Assembly: GCF_001592945.1 (NCBI RefSeq)
Contig: NZ_LRPB01000023.1
Span: 62,001 to 126,000, forward strand
Reading direction: 5' to 3'
DNA length: 64,000 nucleotides
From: Roseivirga seohaensis
Lineage (GTDB): Bacteria > Bacteroidota > Bacteroidia > Cytophagales > Cyclobacteriaceae
A program made the position numbers and the translations under genes. Under the pieces are notes generated by a model, which was not told the DNA's origin, did no database searches, and was given only the letters and a program-made list of their open reading frames with translations. Shown here piece after piece: positions 1-9,200 of this stretch; position 1 is the first letter of the stretch, and each line of letters starts with the position of its first letter.

Positions 1-425
1 GGAAAGTTCAGTGCAGTAAAATTGTGCCAGTCATCTTCAATTTCAGGCCCAGAAGAAACATTAAAACCAATTCTTTCAAAAATTTCGATGAACCTTTGGC
101 GCGTTGCGGTTAATGGATGAATTGTTCCAAACTGACTTTCAATTGGTGGTAAAGTAAGGTCTGGGTGATCTTCCGTCTTCTTCGACCCAGATTTTAAACT
201 ATCAATATGAAACTGAAAGCGTTCTTCAGCAAGGTTCTTCAAAGCATTAACATCTTGTCCGTAAGCCTTTCTTTCTTCAGCCGGAACGGACTTCATGTTA
301 CCGAAAAGCTCACCAATAACACTTTTTCGGCTAATGAATCTCATTCTATAAGCTTCTAGTTCCGCTTCAGAACTTACCACAAAAGCTTCTACCTCTTTCT
401 TAATTTCTTCGATCGAATTCGACAT
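1..425 (-). CDS. pheS: Phenylalanine--tRNA ligase alpha subunit, N-terminal part (cut by window edge)
   Basis: Reading the minus strand from the ATG at 423-425 gives about 141 residues beginning MSNSIEEIKKEVEAF and running open to the window edge. The N-terminal helical region followed by the segment HPLTATRQRFIEIFERIGF is characteristic of the class II PheRS alpha chain, where the coiled-coil tRNA-binding arm leads into the catalytic core (motif 1 region). The enzyme charges tRNA-Phe in the cytoplasm as an alpha2beta2 complex. The catalytic motifs 2 and 3 lie outside the window. It is divergent from galE across a 73-base gap and is a housekeeping flank, not part of the polysaccharide loci. 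Confidence 0.9.
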   Translation of the reverse strand, partial: MSNSIEEIKKEVEAFVVSSEAELEAYRMRFISRKSVIGELFGNMKSVPAEERKAYGQDVNALKNLAEERFQFHIDSLKSGSKKTEDHPDLTLPPIESQFGTIHPLTATRQRFIEIFERIGFNVSSGPEIEDDWHNFTALNF

Positions 426-445
426 ATTGCATTAGTATTTCGGTA

Positions 446-453
446 CAAAAATA
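446..453 (-). promoter_or_regulatory. Candidate Bacteroidota -7 box upstream of pheS
   Basis: The minus strand reads TATTTTTG, which fits the TAnnTTTG -7 consensus used by the Bacteroidota housekeeping sigma factor. It would place the start of transcription about 14 bases before the pheS ATG. No good TTTG -33 box is visible at the usual distance, so this is a single-element match that could occur by chance. Confidence 0.3.
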
Positions 454-485
454 GGGTTTGATATTAATTAATCCCTCTAAGCTTC

Positions 486-493
486 TAAATTTG
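486..493 (+). promoter_or_regulatory. Candidate -7 box upstream of galE
   Basis: TAAATTTG fits TAnnTTTG. A TTTG lies at 457-460, but the spacing (25 bases) is longer than usual. If used, transcription would begin almost at the galE ATG at 499 and give a leaderless mRNA, so this is a weak call. Confidence 0.2.
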
Positions 494-498
494 TGTTT

Positions 499-1518
499 AT
501 GCAGAATATCCTTGTTACAGGTGGTGCTGGTTATATAGGTTCCCATACCGTGGTTGAACTCCATAATGCTGGTTATAACCCAATAATCGTAGATAATTTA
601 TCTAATTCTAGAAAGTCGGTTTTAACAGGGCTAAAGAATATCACTGGCAAAGATTTTACTTTTTATCAAATCGACTGTAATGATAAGGATGCATTTAGGC
701 AAGTTTTTAAAGCACACGAGATTTCTGGCGTAATACATTTCGCTGCATATAAAGCGGTGGGTGAGTCTGTAGCTAAGCCTTTAGAATACTATGAAAATAA
801 TGTGGGTTCATTAATGACCCTTATTCGTTTGATGAAAGAGGAAGGTGTTGAAAAATTAATTTTCTCTTCATCTTGTACGGTTTATGGCCAGCCCGACCAA
901 CTGCCTGTAACGGAACAAAGCCCAAAGAAAACGGCAGAATCACCATATGGCAATACTAAACAGGTTTGTGAAGAAGTTATTGAAGACACTTCTATTTCAG
1001 ACAAATCATTTAGAGCCATTGCCTTACGCTATTTTAATCCTGTAGGAGCACATCCTTCTTCGGAAATAGGAGAATTACCATTAGGAATTCCTAATAACTT
1101 GGTTCCCTTTATTACTCAAACAGCAGCAGGCTGGAGAGAGCAACTAACCGTTTTTGGAGATGATTACGATACTGAAGACGGTTCATGTGTTAGAGATTAT
1201 ATCCACGTAGTTGATTTAGCTAAAGCCCATGTTAAAAGCTTAGAATACCTAACCAAACACGCTAATTTGTCTTTCGACATTTTTAATATTGGAACAGGGA
1301 AAGGCAATACAGTTTTAGAAATTGTGAATACCTTCGAAGAAGTATCTGGAGTGAAGTTAAACTATAGAATAGGCGAAAGAAGAGGTGGAGATATAGAAAA
1401 AATTTACGCGGATGTGACTAAATCTTCTGAAACCTTAGGTTGGAAGACTGAGAAATCGTTGAAAGATTCGCTAACGGATTCTTGGAACTGGCAAAAAACG
1501 CTAAAGCAAGATGTTTGA
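499..1518 (+). CDS. galE: UDP-glucose 4-epimerase
   Basis: Interconverts UDP-glucose and UDP-galactose in the cytoplasm, supplying galactose to surface glycans. The 339-residue protein begins MQNILVTGGAGYIGSH with the NAD-binding GGAGYIG loop (residues 8-14), has the SSSCTVYG strand and the catalytic YGNTK (Tyr150, Lys154), and contains the ALRYFNPVGAHPS segment typical of true GalE. Length is normal for the family. The open frame extends to a GTG at 493, but the ATG at 499 puts the Rossmann loop at the usual distance. It starts a plus-strand group with ugd and the UDP-glucuronate decarboxylase that provides UDP-sugar precursors. Assignment to GalE rather than another SDR epimerase is confident. 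Confidence 0.93.
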   Translation: MQNILVTGGAGYIGSHTVVELHNAGYNPIIVDNLSNSRKSVLTGLKNITGKDFTFYQIDCNDKDAFRQVFKAHEISGVIHFAAYKAVGESVAKPLEYYENNVGSLMTLIRLMKEEGVEKLIFSSSCTVYGQPDQLPVTEQSPKKTAESPYGNTKQVCEEVIEDTSISDKSFRAIALRYFNPVGAHPSSEIGELPLGIPNNLVPFITQTAAGWREQLTVFGDDYDTEDGSCVRDYIHVVDLAKAHVKSLEYLTKHANLSFDIFNIGTGKGNTVLEIVNTFEEVSGVKLNYRIGERRGGDIEKIYADVTKSSETLGWKTEKSLKDSLTDSWNWQKTLKQDV

Positions 1519-1624
1519 TATTTATCATTAAAATCAGACCCCTTACCTAATGGATTGGCACGTTCAACTAAATTCAATGAATACAACCCTTATTTATCAA
1601 ACCTTTGTGAAAAATAATTAAGTA

Positions 1625-2938
1625 ATGAAAATAGCAGTAGTAGGAACCGGCTATGTAGGCCTAGTAACAGGAACATGTTTTGCCGAAGTAGGTATTGATG
1701 TAACCTGTATTGACATTGATCAAAAGAAAATTGATGGCCTTAAAGAAGGTATAATGCCTATATACGAACCTGGCTTAGAAACCATGGTTAAAAAGAACTA
1801 TGAAAAAGGGCGTTTGCATTTTTCAACCAATTTGGCAGAAAGCATTCAAGATTGTGAAACAGCATTTATTGCAGTAGGTACCCCTCCTGGAGAAGACGGA
1901 AGTGCTGACTTAAAATACGTTCTAGCTGTAGCCAAGTCGATTGGCGAAAATATGAACAATTACATGGTAGTGGTAACCAAAAGTACAGTGCCAGTAGGAA
2001 CAGCGCAAAAAGTAAAGAAAGAGGTGGCAGCAGCCTTGAAAAAGAGAGGTGTCGACATTCCTTTTGATGTGGCCTCGAACCCTGAATTCTTAAAAGAAGG
2101 AGCAGCCATTGCCGATTTCTTAAAACCAGACCGAATCGTTGTGGGTGTAGAGTCTGAAAAAGCTGAAGAAATAATGAAAAAGCTTTATAAGCCTTTTCTA
2201 CTTAATGGACACCCAACTATTTTCATGGATGTACCATCAGCAGAGATGACTAAATATGCTGCAAACTCAATGCTTGCTACAAAGATTAGCTTTATGAACG
2301 ACATCGCCAACCTTTGTGAAATCATGGGAGCCGATGTAAACATGGTGCGTAAAGGCATTGGTAGTGATAACAGAATAGGAAATAAATTTATTTACCCTGG
2401 TGTTGGCTACGGTGGTTCATGTTTTCCTAAAGATGTAAAAGCTTTGATTAAAACCGCTGAAGATAATGGATATACCATGTCTGTTTTGAAAGCTGTTGAA
2501 GAAGTAAACGAACGTCAGAAATCAGTAATGGTAACCAAGGTGAAATCTCATTTTGGAAGCGACCTTAAAGGTAAAACCTTTGCCGTTTGGGGACTTTCTT
2601 TCAAACCAAAAACAGACGACATGAGAGAAGCACCATCAATAGTAATCATCAATGCGCTATTAGAAATGGGAGCCAAAGTGAAAGCATACGACCCAATTGC
2701 AATGGAAGAAGCTAAGCACGACTTAAAAGACACCATTACTTATGCAAAAGATGAGTATGATACACTTATCGATGTAGACGCACTTCTTTTGGTTACGGAA
2801 TGGCCAGAATTTAGAATTCCAAACTTTGATGTTGTTGGAAGACTAATGAAATCAAAAGTAATTTTTGATGGAAGAAATATTTACGACAAGCAGGAGGTTA
2901 AAAACCTTGGTTTCGATTACTACGGTATAGGCATTTAA
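1625..2938 (+). CDS. ugd: UDP-glucose 6-dehydrogenase
   Basis: Oxidises UDP-glucose to UDP-glucuronate with two NAD. The 437-residue protein has the N-terminal GTGYVG Rossmann loop (7-12), the [13 protein letters not shown] segment, and the catalytic cysteine in GGSCFPKD (Cys266). The C-terminal UDP-binding domain contains the [13 protein letters not shown] motif. Length is typical. It ends 2 bases before the UDP-glucuronate decarboxylase gene, so substrate and product enzymes are co-transcribed. The GGSCFPKD context and the lack of TviB/WbpA-type features distinguish it from the second dehydrogenase at 54877-56163. Confidence 0.93.
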   Translation: MKIAVVGTGYVGLVTGTCFAEVGIDVTCIDIDQKKIDGLKEGIMPIYEPGLETMVKKNYEKGRLHFSTNLAESIQDCETAFIAVGTPPGEDGSADLKYVLAVAKSIGENMNNYMVVVTKSTVPVGTAQKVKKEVAAALKKRGVDIPFDVASNPEFLKEGAAIADFLKPDRIVVGVESEKAEEIMKKLYKPFLLNGHPTIFMDVPSAEMTKYAANSMLATKISFMNDIANLCEIMGADVNMVRKGIGSDNRIGNKFIYPGVGYGGSCFPKDVKALIKTAEDNGYTMSVLKAVEEVNERQKSVMVTKVKSHFGSDLKGKTFAVWGLSFKPKTDDMREAPSIVIINALLEMGAKVKAYDPIAMEEAKHDLKDTITYAKDEYDTLIDVDALLLVTEWPEFRIPNFDVVGRLMKSKVIFDGRNIYDKQEVKNLGFDYYGIGI

Positions 2939-2940
2939 TT

Positions 2941-3924
2941 ATGAAAAGAGTTTTAATTACAGGCGCAGCAGGATTTTTAGGTTCTCATTTGTGTGATCGC
3001 TTTATAAAAGAAGGATACCACGTTATTGGTATGGATAACCTTATAACGGGTCACTTATCCAATATTGAGCACCTAATGCCTTTAGAACAGTTTGAATTTC
3101 ATCATCATGATGTTTCAAAGTTTGTGCATGTAGCTGGAAAACTCGATTACATACTTCATTTTGCATCACCAGCAAGCCCCATTGATTACCTAAAGATCCC
3201 CATTCAAACACTTAAAGTGGGATCTTTAGGCACTCATAACCTATTAGGTTTGGCACTAAACAAGGGGGCTAGAATGCTTATCGCATCTACTTCTGAAGTA
3301 TACGGAGACCCAATGGTTCACCCTCAAACTGAGGAGTATTACGGTAACGTAAACCCAGTAGGACCAAGAGGGGTTTACGATGAAGCTAAAAGGTTTCAAG
3401 AGGCCATGACAATGGCTTACCATACCTATCACAAACTCGAAACTCGAATAGTAAGAATTTTCAATACCTACGGGCCAAGAATGAGACTCAATGATGGTCG
3501 CGTTTTACCTGCATTTATTGGCCAAGCATTACGAGGTGAGGATTTAACTGTTTTTGGAGACGGTTCACAAACAAGATCGTTCTGTTATGTTGATGACTTA
3601 GTGGAAGGTATTTATCGTCTTCTACTATCAGATTATGCGCAACCAGTCAATATTGGTAACCCTGATGAAATTACTATTTCTCAATTTGCTGAAGAAATTA
3701 TCAAACTAACGGGCACTCAACAGAAAGTCATTTACAAGCCATTGCCAAAAGATGACCCTATGCAAAGACAACCCAACATTGATAAAGCCAAGGAAATACT
3801 TGGCTGGGAACCAAAAATATCGCGTGCCGAAGGTTTAAAAATAACCTACGATTACTTCAAGTCTCTGCCAGAAGAAAAGCTGTTCGACAAGGATCATAAA
3901 AATTTCGAACATTATATTAAATAA
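2941..3924 (+). CDS. UDP-glucuronate decarboxylase (UDP-xylose synthase)
   Basis: Converts UDP-glucuronate to UDP-xylose, the step after Ugd. The 327-residue extended SDR begins [16 protein letters not shown] and carries STSEVYGDP, the [17 protein letters not shown] segment diagnostic of UXS enzymes, and the catalytic YDEAK (Tyr146, Lys150), followed by [10 protein letters not shown] and [13 protein letters not shown]. It sits 2 bases after ugd. It implies that xylose, or a 4-keto-pentose if the reaction is incomplete as in ArnA-like enzymes, is a component of a surface polymer. Length matches the soluble bacterial UXS form. Confidence 0.9.
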   Translation: MKRVLITGAAGFLGSHLCDRFIKEGYHVIGMDNLITGHLSNIEHLMPLEQFEFHHHDVSKFVHVAGKLDYILHFASPASPIDYLKIPIQTLKVGSLGTHNLLGLALNKGARMLIASTSEVYGDPMVHPQTEEYYGNVNPVGPRGVYDEAKRFQEAMTMAYHTYHKLETRIVRIFNTYGPRMRLNDGRVLPAFIGQALRGEDLTVFGDGSQTRSFCYVDDLVEGIYRLLLSDYAQPVNIGNPDEITISQFAEEIIKLTGTQQKVIYKPLPKDDPMQRQPNIDKAKEILGWEPKISRAEGLKITYDYFKSLPEEKLFDKDHKNFEHYIK

Positions 3925-3962
3925 GGTTACAACTTAAATGAATAGATTAGTGTCTCAATTAT

Positions 3963-5351
3963 ATGCTATTGAGAAAACTACCAATTCTATTGTCTTTATT
4001 TTTTGGCCAAGAATTATTCGGATTCCAAATCCCTAGTGATTCGATTCAAAAAACGCACAGGCTCAAATTAAGCCAGGGTATAATTACGGCTTCAGATGAG
4101 CGTGTGCCTTTTTGGATGGAAGGTAATAATAGCAACCGCTTTAATAAAAACGAGGCAAACTTTATATACAGTAGGCTTCTATTAAATAAAAATGCCAATA
4201 AAAGTGGAAACCTAGATTATTTCTATGGAATTGAATGGCAAGGCACCGTATCGAATAATTTCCACGGAAGTTTTATTCAAAATTATATCGGAGTTAGCTA
4301 TTCTCGCTTTCTTTTTACCTTAGGGCAAAAAGAAGAATTTATGGGTTACAATTCCACCTTAGGGTTCGGAAACCTTGTAAATGGAAATAATGCTCGACCA
4401 ATTCCAAAACTTTCTATTCAAACTCAAGACTGGTTTCCTCTATTTAAATCATTTGTTAGTATAAAGGCATATATGGCTCATGGCTGGTTAGAAGCCAATA
4501 GATATCAAAGTAATTCCTTTCTTCATCAGAAGTACCTTCATTTTAAGTTCCATCCTAAAAATGTTCCTGTTGAATTCAATTTTGGAATAACACATAATAC
4601 CCAATGGGGAGGCAGCAACGGTAGTTTTAAACAACCAACAGGAATTAAAGACTTCATGCGAATCATGATTGCAAGTAAAGGAGGAGAAGGAGCTTTACAA
4701 ACAGATAAACTCAATGCTCTTGGGAATCATTTAGGAACTTGGGATTTACAAATAAAAGCAGCCATTGGTGAAAATTGGCGTGTAACCAATTACATTCAGT
4801 GGTTATGGGAAGATGGCTCTGGATTAAAGCCAAAAAACTGGAACGCTGGGGTATATGGTTTTTCGTTAAGCCAGATTAACAAATCGGGTATTGTCAATCA
4901 ACTAGGGGCTGAAATTGTAAATACCACTAACCAAGGCGGCTCTCTTGACGGCATTGGTTCTGGACCGGACAACTTCCTTAATAATGGCGTTTACCGTAAT
5001 GGATGGACCTATAACAATCAAGTTATTGGAAGCCCAATTTTTCTAATTCTCAATCCAGAAAATACCCAAGGCAATACAATAAATAATGTAATCACTGGCC
5101 TCAGCTTATATTCACGGGGTCACATTCAAAACATACAATATTCACTGTCCTTTAGGCAGTTCGTAAACACGGGAACAAAGTTCGAGCCTCTTCCGGAACC
5201 AATAGAGCACAACTCTATCGCGCTAAATACTGGAATTAATATTAAGAATAATAAGCTCTTAGTTGGCTCCGAATATAACTGGGGAAACTACTCTTCCAAG
5301 AATTGGGGCTTCAAGGTTGAGTTTCAAAAAGAGATTGTTTTAAAGAGGTAA
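3963..5351 (+). CDS. Capsule-assembly Wzi-family outer-membrane protein (1 of 3)
   Basis: A 462-residue protein with an N-terminal hydrophobic export segment (MLLRKLPILLSLFFGQELFG) followed by alternating aromatic beta-strand sequence, as expected of an outer-membrane beta-barrel. Segments such as VPFWMEGNNSNRF, HGWLEANRYQ and LHQKYLHFKF resemble the Bacteroidota Wzi capsule-assembly family, in which E. coli Wzi anchors group 1 capsule to the surface. It follows the UDP-sugar genes by 38 bases and converges on the priming transferase gene. Function (surface attachment or assembly of polysaccharide) is inferred from family and context. Confidence 0.72.
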   Translation: MLLRKLPILLSLFFGQELFGFQIPSDSIQKTHRLKLSQGIITASDERVPFWMEGNNSNRFNKNEANFIYSRLLLNKNANKSGNLDYFYGIEWQGTVSNNFHGSFIQNYIGVSYSRFLFTLGQKEEFMGYNSTLGFGNLVNGNNARPIPKLSIQTQDWFPLFKSFVSIKAYMAHGWLEANRYQSNSFLHQKYLHFKFHPKNVPVEFNFGITHNTQWGGSNGSFKQPTGIKDFMRIMIASKGGEGALQTDKLNALGNHLGTWDLQIKAAIGENWRVTNYIQWLWEDGSGLKPKNWNAGVYGFSLSQINKSGIVNQLGAEIVNTTNQGGSLDGIGSGPDNFLNNGVYRNGWTYNNQVIGSPIFLILNPENTQGNTINNVITGLSLYSRGHIQNIQYSLSFRQFVNTGTKFEPLPEPIEHNSIALNTGINIKNNKLLVGSEYNWGNYSSKNWGFKVEFQKEIVLKR

Positions 5352-5375
5352 CCTGAGTAGAATAGTAAAGTCGGC

Positions 5376-6803
5376 CTAATAAGCTAGCTTTTGACCTTTC
5401 ATTAAGGCGTATACGGTAAGAAATATAATCTTAACATCTAAAACGAAAGACCAGTTCTGCAGGTAAAAACGATCTAATCGGACACGAGAACTCATTTGAT
5501 AATAGTCTGTGATTTCACCTCTATAACCCATCGCCTGAGCAAGCCCAGTTACCCCTGGCTTATAAGCATGCCGTTTCGCATACTTCTCTACTTTAGATTC
5601 GTATGTTTTATTTAAAGACAACGGATGAGGACGTGGACCTACAATAGACATATTACCAATTAGAACATTGAAAAACTGAGGAAATTCGTCCAAACTCGTT
5701 TTTCTAAGAAATGCACCAAACTTAGTCACTCTTGGGTCATTCTTACTGGCCCAAGTAAAATCGGCTTCACTATTTTCAATCATTGTTCTAAACTTGTAAC
5801 AATAAAAAGGGGCATTCCCTTTCCCATGTCTTAGCTGCTTAAACAATATTGGTCCTTTTGATTCTATTTTTATAATCAAGCCGAATAGAGGGTACATCCA
5901 GCTAAGTAAAAATACAACCACGATAGCCGCAAAAACCAAATCGAAGGCTCTCTTCACAAAAGTATTCACTTTCGCGTCTAGCGGTAAATTGTTTACATCA
6001 ATTACAGGGATTGCGTCATACCTACGTAACACAAAATTCTTAATTGCCTCGGTCTTAAACTCTGGTAAAAGCTTTACCCGCTTTAAGCTATTCTCCCCTA
6101 TTTCAATGGCTCTTTCAAGCACATACTTTGGAGCTCTCTCGCTAACATATATGTGATCGACCTTATCTAAATCGGCTTTTATAAAATCGCTGAAACTACC
6201 TAAATAAGGATGAGTCCCACTATCACTACCTTGATCACCATAAAAACCAAGACACCTAATCCCATAGTGACTTTTCTTTTTTAGGGTGTCAAATAATTTA
6301 GATCCCAAATCGTCATTACCGAGTATTATTGCATACCTAATATTACCGCCAAACTCTCTATACTTATCTAATACAAGGTGTACCGAAACCCTATATATGG
6401 TTAACCAAAGAAATAGAAGCAGAACCAAAGCAGTTAAAAAATGTCGCTCCAGTGATTGGGCTTCTGAGAATACCCAAACTATAGAAATTACCGATATAAA
6501 AATAAAAACACTAAAGAAGGCTTTCTTAAAAGTATTATAGTAGCTAACGGCTCTACCAATTTTATAATCTTTATTCAGGTAAGAAATAAGAGGCCAAACA
6601 GCTAAATAGATAGAAAGAAGCAATAAATAGGACTTCTCTAAAACCATTTTACCTTCGGCAATGTAAATGGAAATAAAGAAGATGACTGTCAGAACAATCA
6701 TCTCTCCTATAACGAATAAATAAGGAAAGTATTTATTAAACCTTTTTCCCACCTCCTGAATCTTGAAAATTTTAATTAAACCATAAAAACTATGCCGAGA
6801 CAA
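5376..6803 (-). CDS. Undecaprenyl-phosphate sugar phosphotransferase (WcaJ/GumD type)
   Basis: Primes polysaccharide synthesis by moving a hexose-1-phosphate (often glucose) from a UDP-sugar to undecaprenyl phosphate in the inner membrane. Up to 475 residues: four N-terminal membrane helices (about 28-140), a soluble nucleotide-binding-like region (about 155-270), a fifth hydrophobic segment (about 287-312), then the bacterial sugar transferase domain with KFRTM (337-341), DEFPQ (372-376) and GPRPHP (389-394). The open frame begins at a TTG; a TATCTTTG -7-like box overlaps that codon, so the real start may be downstream, for example the GTG at 6750-6752 just before GKRFNKYF. It is the only PHPT-type primer in the first locus. 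Confidence 0.88.
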   Translation of the reverse strand: MSRHSFYGLIKIFKIQEVGKRFNKYFPYLFVIGEMIVLTVIFFISIYIAEGKMVLEKSYLLLLSIYLAVWPLISYLNKDYKIGRAVSYYNTFKKAFFSVFIFISVISIVWVFSEAQSLERHFLTALVLLLFLWLTIYRVSVHLVLDKYREFGGNIRYAIILGNDDLGSKLFDTLKKKSHYGIRCLGFYGDQGSDSGTHPYLGSFSDFIKADLDKVDHIYVSERAPKYVLERAIEIGENSLKRVKLLPEFKTEAIKNFVLRRYDAIPVIDVNNLPLDAKVNTFVKRAFDLVFAAIVVVFLLSWMYPLFGLIIKIESKGPILFKQLRHGKGNAPFYCYKFRTMIENSEADFTWASKNDPRVTKFGAFLRKTSLDEFPQFFNVLIGNMSIVGPRPHPLSLNKTYESKVEKYAKRHAYKPGVTGLAQAMGYRGEITDYYQMSSRVRLDRFYLQNWSFVLDVKIIFLTVYALMKGQKLAY

Positions 6804-6808
6804 AGATA
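6801..6808 (-). promoter_or_regulatory. Candidate -7 box for the priming transferase gene
   Basis: The minus strand reads TATCTTTG, a TAnnTTTG match. It overlaps the first TTG of the reading frame, which argues for a later translation start if it is real. No clear -33 TTTG at the standard distance. Confidence 0.3.
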
Positions 6809-6846
6809 TTAAAACAAGTCAAATCTTTTGCCAGAACTTTCTCGAA

Positions 6847-8340
6847 TTAATAATTTGACAATCTATATGACAATGACAGTTCAAAACCAGAGGCATTATA
6901 CAACTGGCCAAAATCGCTCGCAAGCCTAATATTTAATGATAAAGGCTCTACATTAAACGCTTTGTTATAATTAACTTCAACTGAAGTATACCATTGTTTT
7001 CTTGCTGGTCGAAAAACGTACTCAAAATTAGGGTCTCGATCAATCCCCCCCCAGTTAAACCTACCCTCATATAGACCGGCATAAGTACCAAAGTTTTTTG
7101 AGTATGTAAATAACCCTTTATAGGTAATTTTGGAGTTAAAATTACCCTCTAACCCAAGGTGAAATGCCGTTAATCTATTATTCGCGATGGCTACCCCATA
7201 ATCAGGGTAAGGAGCCAGAAAATTAAGTGTATGCTGATAAGTCAAAATCAATGGGTTTCCGATCACCTGATCATGGTAAGTCCAACCCGAACGATAGAGA
7301 TAGTTATTATAGATATCATCTCTTTCGCCAAACTCATTGCCCCTATTGTCTTCTTCTGTCTGAATATCATCCGTAGGATCTGGCAAGCCACGTCCGCTTT
7401 GCCATTTTGTTCTTACAACCTCCACATAAAATTTATTCACCAAGTATTCATCATTCGGCAAATCCCACTCCAACCCAATTAAAAAATCTTTTAAACTTAT
7501 AAACTGAATGCTGCCAGCGTCTTCGAAGGGTTTTTGATAATTCAAGGTTAAGACATGATCGCCTAGCCGTTTTCTAAAGGTGAATTCTGTTAAACCAAGG
7601 TGATTACCGATTGCATTTCCCTCACCGGCACTACTGCCATCGGGGTTATGAATCCCTCTACCCATAAACACCCGAAAATAGTCATTCAAACTACTAGGCT
7701 GCTTATCTCCTTGAGGTGAAATGCCACCATATTGAGCAAAATGAACAATACCCGATGAAATTTGTAGACCAATCAAATCGTCTAAATCCGCCATCCCATA
7801 AAAGGTTTTTCCATGAAGCAATGCCTTTGAAATGTATCGATCTTCTTCCATCCAACTCTGCCTCAAAGAGCCTCTAAACTTCAAGTAACCATGGGTAAAA
7901 GGAACAGACTTATATTCGTTCAAACTAAGCTCAATCATTGGAAGTGGTAATGCATTCTCGCTCATGGCTAAAGAGCCAGAAGAAAGCCCAGAGTCCAACC
8001 CACCATAAATTCTCTTGGCTCTTCCTGCAGTAAATTCCCAATCCTTGAATTTAGCCCCAACATAAAATTCAGAGAACCTATCGTTACGAAATCCCAAACC
8101 AGACAAGAATCTCCAGTTTCTGTTCAAAGATTTTTCATACTCAACATCCCCTTTTAGAAAAACTGGTGCATCACCATCAACTTCTCCATATTGATTATTG
8201 ACAAGGTAAAATGGTGCAAAGCTCTTAGAAGAAAGAAGGGTGCCCAATTGAAATGAGACACTCACTGAATCAGATTGAGAAACTAAGTTCTGATTAAATA
8301 GAACTATAAAAATGCATGACAAAAACAATCTATTCATCAT
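6847..8340 (-). CDS. Capsule-assembly Wzi-family outer-membrane protein (2 of 3)
   Basis: A 497-residue protein with a signal peptide (MMNRLFLSCIFIVLFNQNLVSQ) and many short beta-strand-like segments ending SLNIRLASDFGQLY...LSYRL, as in an outer-membrane barrel. It shares with the protein at 3963-5351 the order SKSFAPFYLVNNQYG, MIELSLNEYKSVPF, HGYLKFRG and GNAIGNHLG, so the two are divergent paralogs. It lies 43 bases upstream of the priming transferase and on the same strand, so the two are probably co-transcribed. A role in surface assembly of the first polymer is inferred. Confidence 0.68.
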   Translation of the reverse strand: MMNRLFLSCIFIVLFNQNLVSQSDSVSVSFQLGTLLSSKSFAPFYLVNNQYGEVDGDAPVFLKGDVEYEKSLNRNWRFLSGLGFRNDRFSEFYVGAKFKDWEFTAGRAKRIYGGLDSGLSSGSLAMSENALPLPMIELSLNEYKSVPFTHGYLKFRGSLRQSWMEEDRYISKALLHGKTFYGMADLDDLIGLQISSGIVHFAQYGGISPQGDKQPSSLNDYFRVFMGRGIHNPDGSSAGEGNAIGNHLGLTEFTFRKRLGDHVLTLNYQKPFEDAGSIQFISLKDFLIGLEWDLPNDEYLVNKFYVEVVRTKWQSGRGLPDPTDDIQTEEDNRGNEFGERDDIYNNYLYRSGWTYHDQVIGNPLILTYQHTLNFLAPYPDYGVAIANNRLTAFHLGLEGNFNSKITYKGLFTYSKNFGTYAGLYEGRFNWGGIDRDPNFEYVFRPARKQWYTSVEVNYNKAFNVEPLSLNIRLASDFGQLYNASGFELSLSYRLSNY

Positions 8341-8465
8341 TAGTAAGTATCAGTTTAGTAGCCCTAGCTTTAAATTAATGGACAAATTAATTAATAAGTC
8401 TGTTCTATTTGAAACTAGACACATCCAAATAACCAATTTATGATTCAATTGTATCTCTATTTGCT

Positions 8466-8473
8466 TAGTTTTG
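8466..8473 (+). promoter_or_regulatory. Candidate -7 box for the 8501-14681 operon
   Basis: TAGTTTTG fits TAnnTTTG and would start transcription about 20 bases before the ATG at 8501. It lies in the 160-base gap between divergent genes, where a promoter is required. A convincing -33 box is not seen. Confidence 0.35.
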
Positions 8474-8500
8474 AAAAATTATCCACGAATACGAAGGTGC

Positions 8501-9181
8501 ATGAAAAACACATTTAGTCTACTTTTTATTCTCAATATTATTGCACTAACTAGTTGTACCAATGGTCAACCAGAAGAAACTCTAGTTTATTCAAATAATT
8601 TCGAAGGTAGTAGTTTAGTGCAAAAAGAATTTGGTTCTATCAACTATGCATATAATACCTCCGAAAAATGGTTTAAATTCGATGGTAATACAGTTCTAGG
8701 TCGCTTTGGCCTTGGCGGTATAGTCATTGAGTTAAAGAATTTACCCACTCACGATTATTTTATTGTCGAGTATGATTTCTATGTCCATGACAACTGGGAG
8801 GGAAATGGCCTAAGAGGAAACGGAGAGGATGTTTTAATTTTCAACGTAGACAACACATCAATCTATTTTTCTTCCATTATAAATTCTAAATGTATTGATC
8901 AGAACTGTGATACAGTTCAGAGTTTTCCAGATGTAATCAAATCTAGAACCAACCCTGAAAATGCCAATGTCGCCAACCCAAACTTACCTGGTGTGTGCTA
9001 TTGGAAAGGTGAAATAGGAGGAAGTAAAAAATTTCATATTAAAGAATTAATACCTCATTCTAGTGTCTCATCTAACATTACGATTGGAGCAGATATAAAA
9101 GATGCAGGTTCAGATCTTTGTTTTAAAAGTTGGTCAGTGGATAACATAAAAGTAACTACCGTGAGAGTCATTGACTTGTAA
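8501..9181 (+). CDS. Lipoprotein of unknown function
   Basis: A 226-residue protein starting at the ATG at 8501 (the longer TTG frame from 8471 would put an unusual charged extension before the signal). MKNTFSLLFILNIIALTSC is a lipoprotein signal with the lipobox cysteine after LTS, so it is predicted to be lipid-anchored. The mature part is beta-rich (VEYDFYVHDNWEGNG, ITIGADIKDAGSDLCFKSW), resembling a jelly-roll or carbohydrate-binding-like sandwich, with four cysteines in the C-terminal half that could form disulfides. It overlaps the region just before the Wzi-like gene at 9201 and begins the flippase operon. I do not recognise the family; a surface glycan-binding role is only a guess from context. 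Confidence 0.72.
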   Translation: MKNTFSLLFILNIIALTSCTNGQPEETLVYSNNFEGSSLVQKEFGSINYAYNTSEKWFKFDGNTVLGRFGLGGIVIELKNLPTHDYFIVEYDFYVHDNWEGNGLRGNGEDVLIFNVDNTSIYFSSIINSKCIDQNCDTVQSFPDVIKSRTNPENANVANPNLPGVCYWKGEIGGSKKFHIKELIPHSSVSSNITIGADIKDAGSDLCFKSWSVDNIKVTTVRVIDL

Positions 9182-9200
9182 CTATAACCCATTCTTGCAA

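Noticed and set aside
5385-5400. AGCTAGCT-type palindrome near the convergent ends of the Wzi-like and priming transferase genes
   Set aside because: Short, low-complexity and partly inside the transferase coding region; no U-tract, so not called a terminator.
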